A stretch of 64,000 bases of DNA, taken from positions 1 to 64,000 of the forward strand of contig NZ_JARGDK010000011.1 of the NCBI RefSeq assembly GCF_029210495.1. Direction: 5' to 3'. Positions 62,117-64,000 of the stretch are shown here, piece after piece. The translations under genes were made by a program, and so were the position numbers. Positions within the stretch are counted from its first letter, which is position 1; each line of letters starts with the position of its first letter. Source of the stretch: Pseudothioclava nitratireducens (lineage in GTDB: Bacteria > Pseudomonadota > Alphaproteobacteria > Rhodobacterales > Rhodobacteraceae). The notes under the pieces are model-generated. The model searched no databases, had not been told where the DNA came from, and saw only the letters and a list, made by a program, of their open reading frames with translations.

Positions 62117-62577
62117 CTTTTTATTCCAAAGGGGTTTAGCTGTCCAATGCGAACTTCGGAGACTGGCAAATTCACCAAAATCGGTCTCTGAACGCCTCAC
62201 GTCTCTTTCCGACCGAACTGGTCTTCTGAAAGTTCGGATTCAAAAGTTCATTCGTTATCAGTGACTTGAGGATTTTGTGAATCCGAACTGTTCGGGAGTG
62301 AGTGTGATGTTCGAGAGGCGCTGGCGACGAAAAACAGACTATTCTTGATGGTTGCAACAGCTGCAAGGCTGCGCACGGCCTCCTGTGCCATTCTTCAGCC
62401 TCGGCTGGGCAAGTTTCTCAGGCAGCAGTATATGAAGCAGTGGCCAGATCTTTCATTTGGGGTCCGAACCGCGGTGTGAACCTATCTGAGCCAAGCTGCG
62501 GCTCTCAAGGAGCGGCGCAAGTGCGTGGACGGACACAAGCTCGAATTCGTCTGGTAGCACTGACCACGAGCGCGTTT
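62117..62577. other. Gene-poor, lower-GC stretch downstream of tRNA-Ser
   Basis: This roughly 460-base region has no intact gene. A plus-strand frame ending with TAG at 62555-62557 (last residues LKERRKCVDGHKLEFVW) is open upstream to about 62340 apart from one TGA at 62477-62479, and looks like a decayed coding sequence. I cannot assign it to a family. Base composition differs clearly from the rest of the window. Confidence 0.45.
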
Positions 62578-62625
62578 ATTGCAAGTTATATTTAATACTT
62601 GATTGAATGAAATATTTCTTGCAAT
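62578..62625. promoter_or_regulatory. Palindromic operator region upstream of the RpiR-type gene
   Basis: ATTGCAAG (62578-62585) and CTTGCAAT (62618-62625) form a perfect 8-bp inverted repeat. Inside lies the perfect palindrome GAAATATTTC (62609-62618), flanked by TTG and CAA. The block is very AT-rich and ends about 35 bases before the start codon. It is a good candidate for autoregulation by the RpiR protein and for a promoter. Confidence 0.55.
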
Positions 62626-62660
62626 TTGGTGATCGTCCTTAGCTTCAGAAAGTTTTGCTC

Positions 62661-63539
62661 GTGACTGACTCGCTGGAAAAACGCCTAGAAAACGCGCTCC
62701 TCAATGGGTCGAAGTCGGATAAGAAAATCGCCAATTTCATGAAGGGCGCATTGAACGATTTACCGTTCGAGACCGCCTCAAGTGTCGCAACCAAGGTCAA
62801 GGTGAGCGAAGCGACGGTTGGCCGATTTTGCAGAACACTTGGTTACGCCAGCTTCAAGGATCTCAAGAGCCACCTGCAGAATGATATCGCGCATAATCCT
62901 TGGCTTATGAGCGACCGCTTGCGCGAGTTGCAAGACAGCGCTGCTGGAGATGACACCGGTTTGACCCGAGGAATGGAGTTGGAGATAGCCGGTGTTGTTA
63001 GCGTCTACGAGATTGCCAGATCTGCCGAATGGCAACAAGTCGTAGAACGGCTTGCCAACATACATCGCGTCTTTGTTGCTGGGTTTCAGACTGAACGCGG
63101 TATCGCGCAATATTTTGCAAACCAACTTCAATATATCCGCGACCGGGTAACACTTCTTGATCTTTCGGGCGGTAACTTTGTCGAGGCTCTGGTCTCGGAT
63201 GGGGATGCATGCCTCGTGATGTTCGAGGCGCGGCGCTACTCGCGTCTGGCAAAGGTTCTGGCCCAAGAGGCACAAGCTGCGGGAATTCCGGTCACTCTTG
63301 TGACGGACGTATATTGTGACTGGGGATTTGCCGCCGCAGACGAGGTTTTTGCGGTGCCGACCCAATTTAACCAGTTCTGGGATTCGACGGCACTCATGGC
63401 CAGCTTGTCGAACCTGATGATCAACGGCGTCTTTAAAGAGCTTGGCCCCGAGGTGGATCTACGACTTGAAAAGATCGCGCGGCTCTACGGTCGCGTGACG
63501 GGTCATGTCGGCGATCCACTGACACAAGTTGCGAAATAA
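62661..63539 (+). CDS. MurR/RpiR family transcriptional regulator
   Basis: The 292-residue protein has an N-terminal helix-turn-helix (about 1-80; LPFETASSVATKVKVSEATVGRF) and a C-terminal SIS domain (about 125-260; VFVAGFQTERGIAQYFANQL). SIS domains bind phospho-sugars or related ligands. GTG at 62661 is chosen; a TTG two codons earlier is also possible. GC content is visibly lower than in the genes to the left. The following gene encodes an amino-acid-type binding protein, so it probably controls that transporter. Confidence 0.88.
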   Translation: MTDSLEKRLENALLNGSKSDKKIANFMKGALNDLPFETASSVATKVKVSEATVGRFCRTLGYASFKDLKSHLQNDIAHNPWLMSDRLRELQDSAAGDDTGLTRGMELEIAGVVSVYEIARSAEWQQVVERLANIHRVFVAGFQTERGIAQYFANQLQYIRDRVTLLDLSGGNFVEALVSDGDACLVMFEARRYSRLAKVLAQEAQAAGIPVTLVTDVYCDWGFAAADEVFAVPTQFNQFWDSTALMASLSNLMINGVFKELGPEVDLRLEKIARLYGRVTGHVGDPLTQVAK

Positions 63540-63567
63540 AAACTGAAATCCAACAGGAGGAAACGAA

Positions 63568-64000
63568 ATGAAACTCTTTAATAGGCATGTTGCGGCGATT
63601 GCGCTGACGCTTGCGGGCGGGCTGGTGGCGACCTCCGCCTCGGCCGAGACGCTTCGGCTGGGCACAGAGGGTGCTTACCCTCCGTTCAACTATATTGAAT
63701 CGGATGGTAAAATCGCAGGCTTCGACGTCGAGATCGGGTTGGAGCTGTGCAAGCGCATCGGCGTGGAATGTGACCTTGTCGCGCAGGATTGGGACGGGAT
63801 TATCCCAGGCCTACTGGCGAACAAATATGACTTTATCATCGCCTCGATGTTCATCACCGAAGAGCGCAAGAAGCAGGTCGATTTCACCGATCCCTACTAT
63901 CTTGCCGCGATGACCCATGTTGTGCCGAAGGGCTCGGGTATCACGGAGTTCACCAATGAGGCCCTTGCGGGTAAGGTGATCGGTGCACAGTCGGGAACGA
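63568..64000 (+). CDS. Polar amino-acid-type ABC transporter substrate-binding protein (3' truncated by window edge)
   Basis: The first 144 residues are present. A signal peptide (1 to about 26, ending SASAE) is followed by the family-3 periplasmic-binding fold: LRLGTEGAYPPFNYIESDG, GFDVEIGLELCKRIGVEC, IPGLLANKYDFIIASM and ERKKQVDFTDPYY. These match lysine/arginine/ornithine/histidine-type binding proteins. AGGAGG lies 7 bases before the ATG. It is 28 bp after the RpiR gene, and permease and ATPase genes are expected beyond the window. Confidence 0.92.
   Translation, partial: MKLFNRHVAAIALTLAGGLVATSASAETLRLGTEGAYPPFNYIESDGKIAGFDVEIGLELCKRIGVECDLVAQDWDGIIPGLLANKYDFIIASMFITEERKKQVDFTDPYYLAAMTHVVPKGSGITEFTNEALAGKVIGAQSGT

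Overview
The window is high-GC bacterial chromosome with almost no spare DNA. Gene content and order point to an alphaproteobacterium of the Rhodobacteraceae/Paracoccaceae. The diagnostic blocks are lptF-lptG-lptD-surA-pdxA-ksgA, a trgA-trgB-cysK tellurite-resistance-type block, a dctPQM TRAP operon with its own two-component system, DUF4167, DUF2849, DUF934 and SufT proteins, and a heme A synthase. I cannot name the species from sequence alone.

Layout. 1-6.3 kb holds an Ala-rich protein, ferredoxin-NADP reductase (fpr) and a minus-strand assimilatory sulfate operon (siroheme methylase, DUF2849, cysI, cysH, DUF934), divergent from an Lrp-type regulator. 6.3-13.2 kb holds a GNAT enzyme, a DctB-type kinase, a DctD-type regulator with a degenerate AAA+ domain, and dctP-dctQ-dctM. 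13.3-19.9 kb holds DUF411, tpiA, an IscA/ErpA-type carrier, a DUF3307-SatD pair behind two palindromic operators, sufT, prfA-prmC and DUF4167. 19.9-27.6 kb is the envelope/LPS export block. 27.8-38.1 kb holds pepA, holC, a GNAT, an MBL-fold protein, tgt, an M32 peptidase, ctaA, a membrane gluzincin, trmJ, thiE and a P-loop kinase. 38.1-45.4 kb holds a P450-hydrolase pair, an M48 protease, a DedA protein, a CoxE-like VWA protein with small membrane proteins, and a DUF2927 lipoprotein. 45.9-48.1 kb is a one-carbon module (methyl-THF:corrinoid methyltransferase, MetF-like reductase, 'virulence factor' family protein). 48.3-52.4 kb holds ppx/gppA, rlmE, a GAF-Fis regulator and an orphan spermidine/putrescine-type binding protein. 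52.6-61.8 kb holds a photolyase, trgA, trgB, cysK, an MscS-family channel, an AlaX editing protein, a lipoprotein and an AI-2E/PerM-family protein. 62-64 kb begins with tRNA-Ser(GGA), followed by a gene-poor stretch of visibly lower GC, an RpiR regulator and a truncated amino-acid-type ABC binding protein at the right edge.

Beyond ordinary genes, three features stand out. A dispersed roughly 60-bp palindromic repeat sits mainly at gene 3' ends, and one copy lies in frame inside a hydrolase gene. The DctD-type regulator has lost both the Walker A lysine and the GAFTGA segment. The SatD-DUF3307 operon starts inside a pair of 18-bp palindromes. No CRISPR array, intact insertion sequence, prophage or biosynthetic megacluster is visible.
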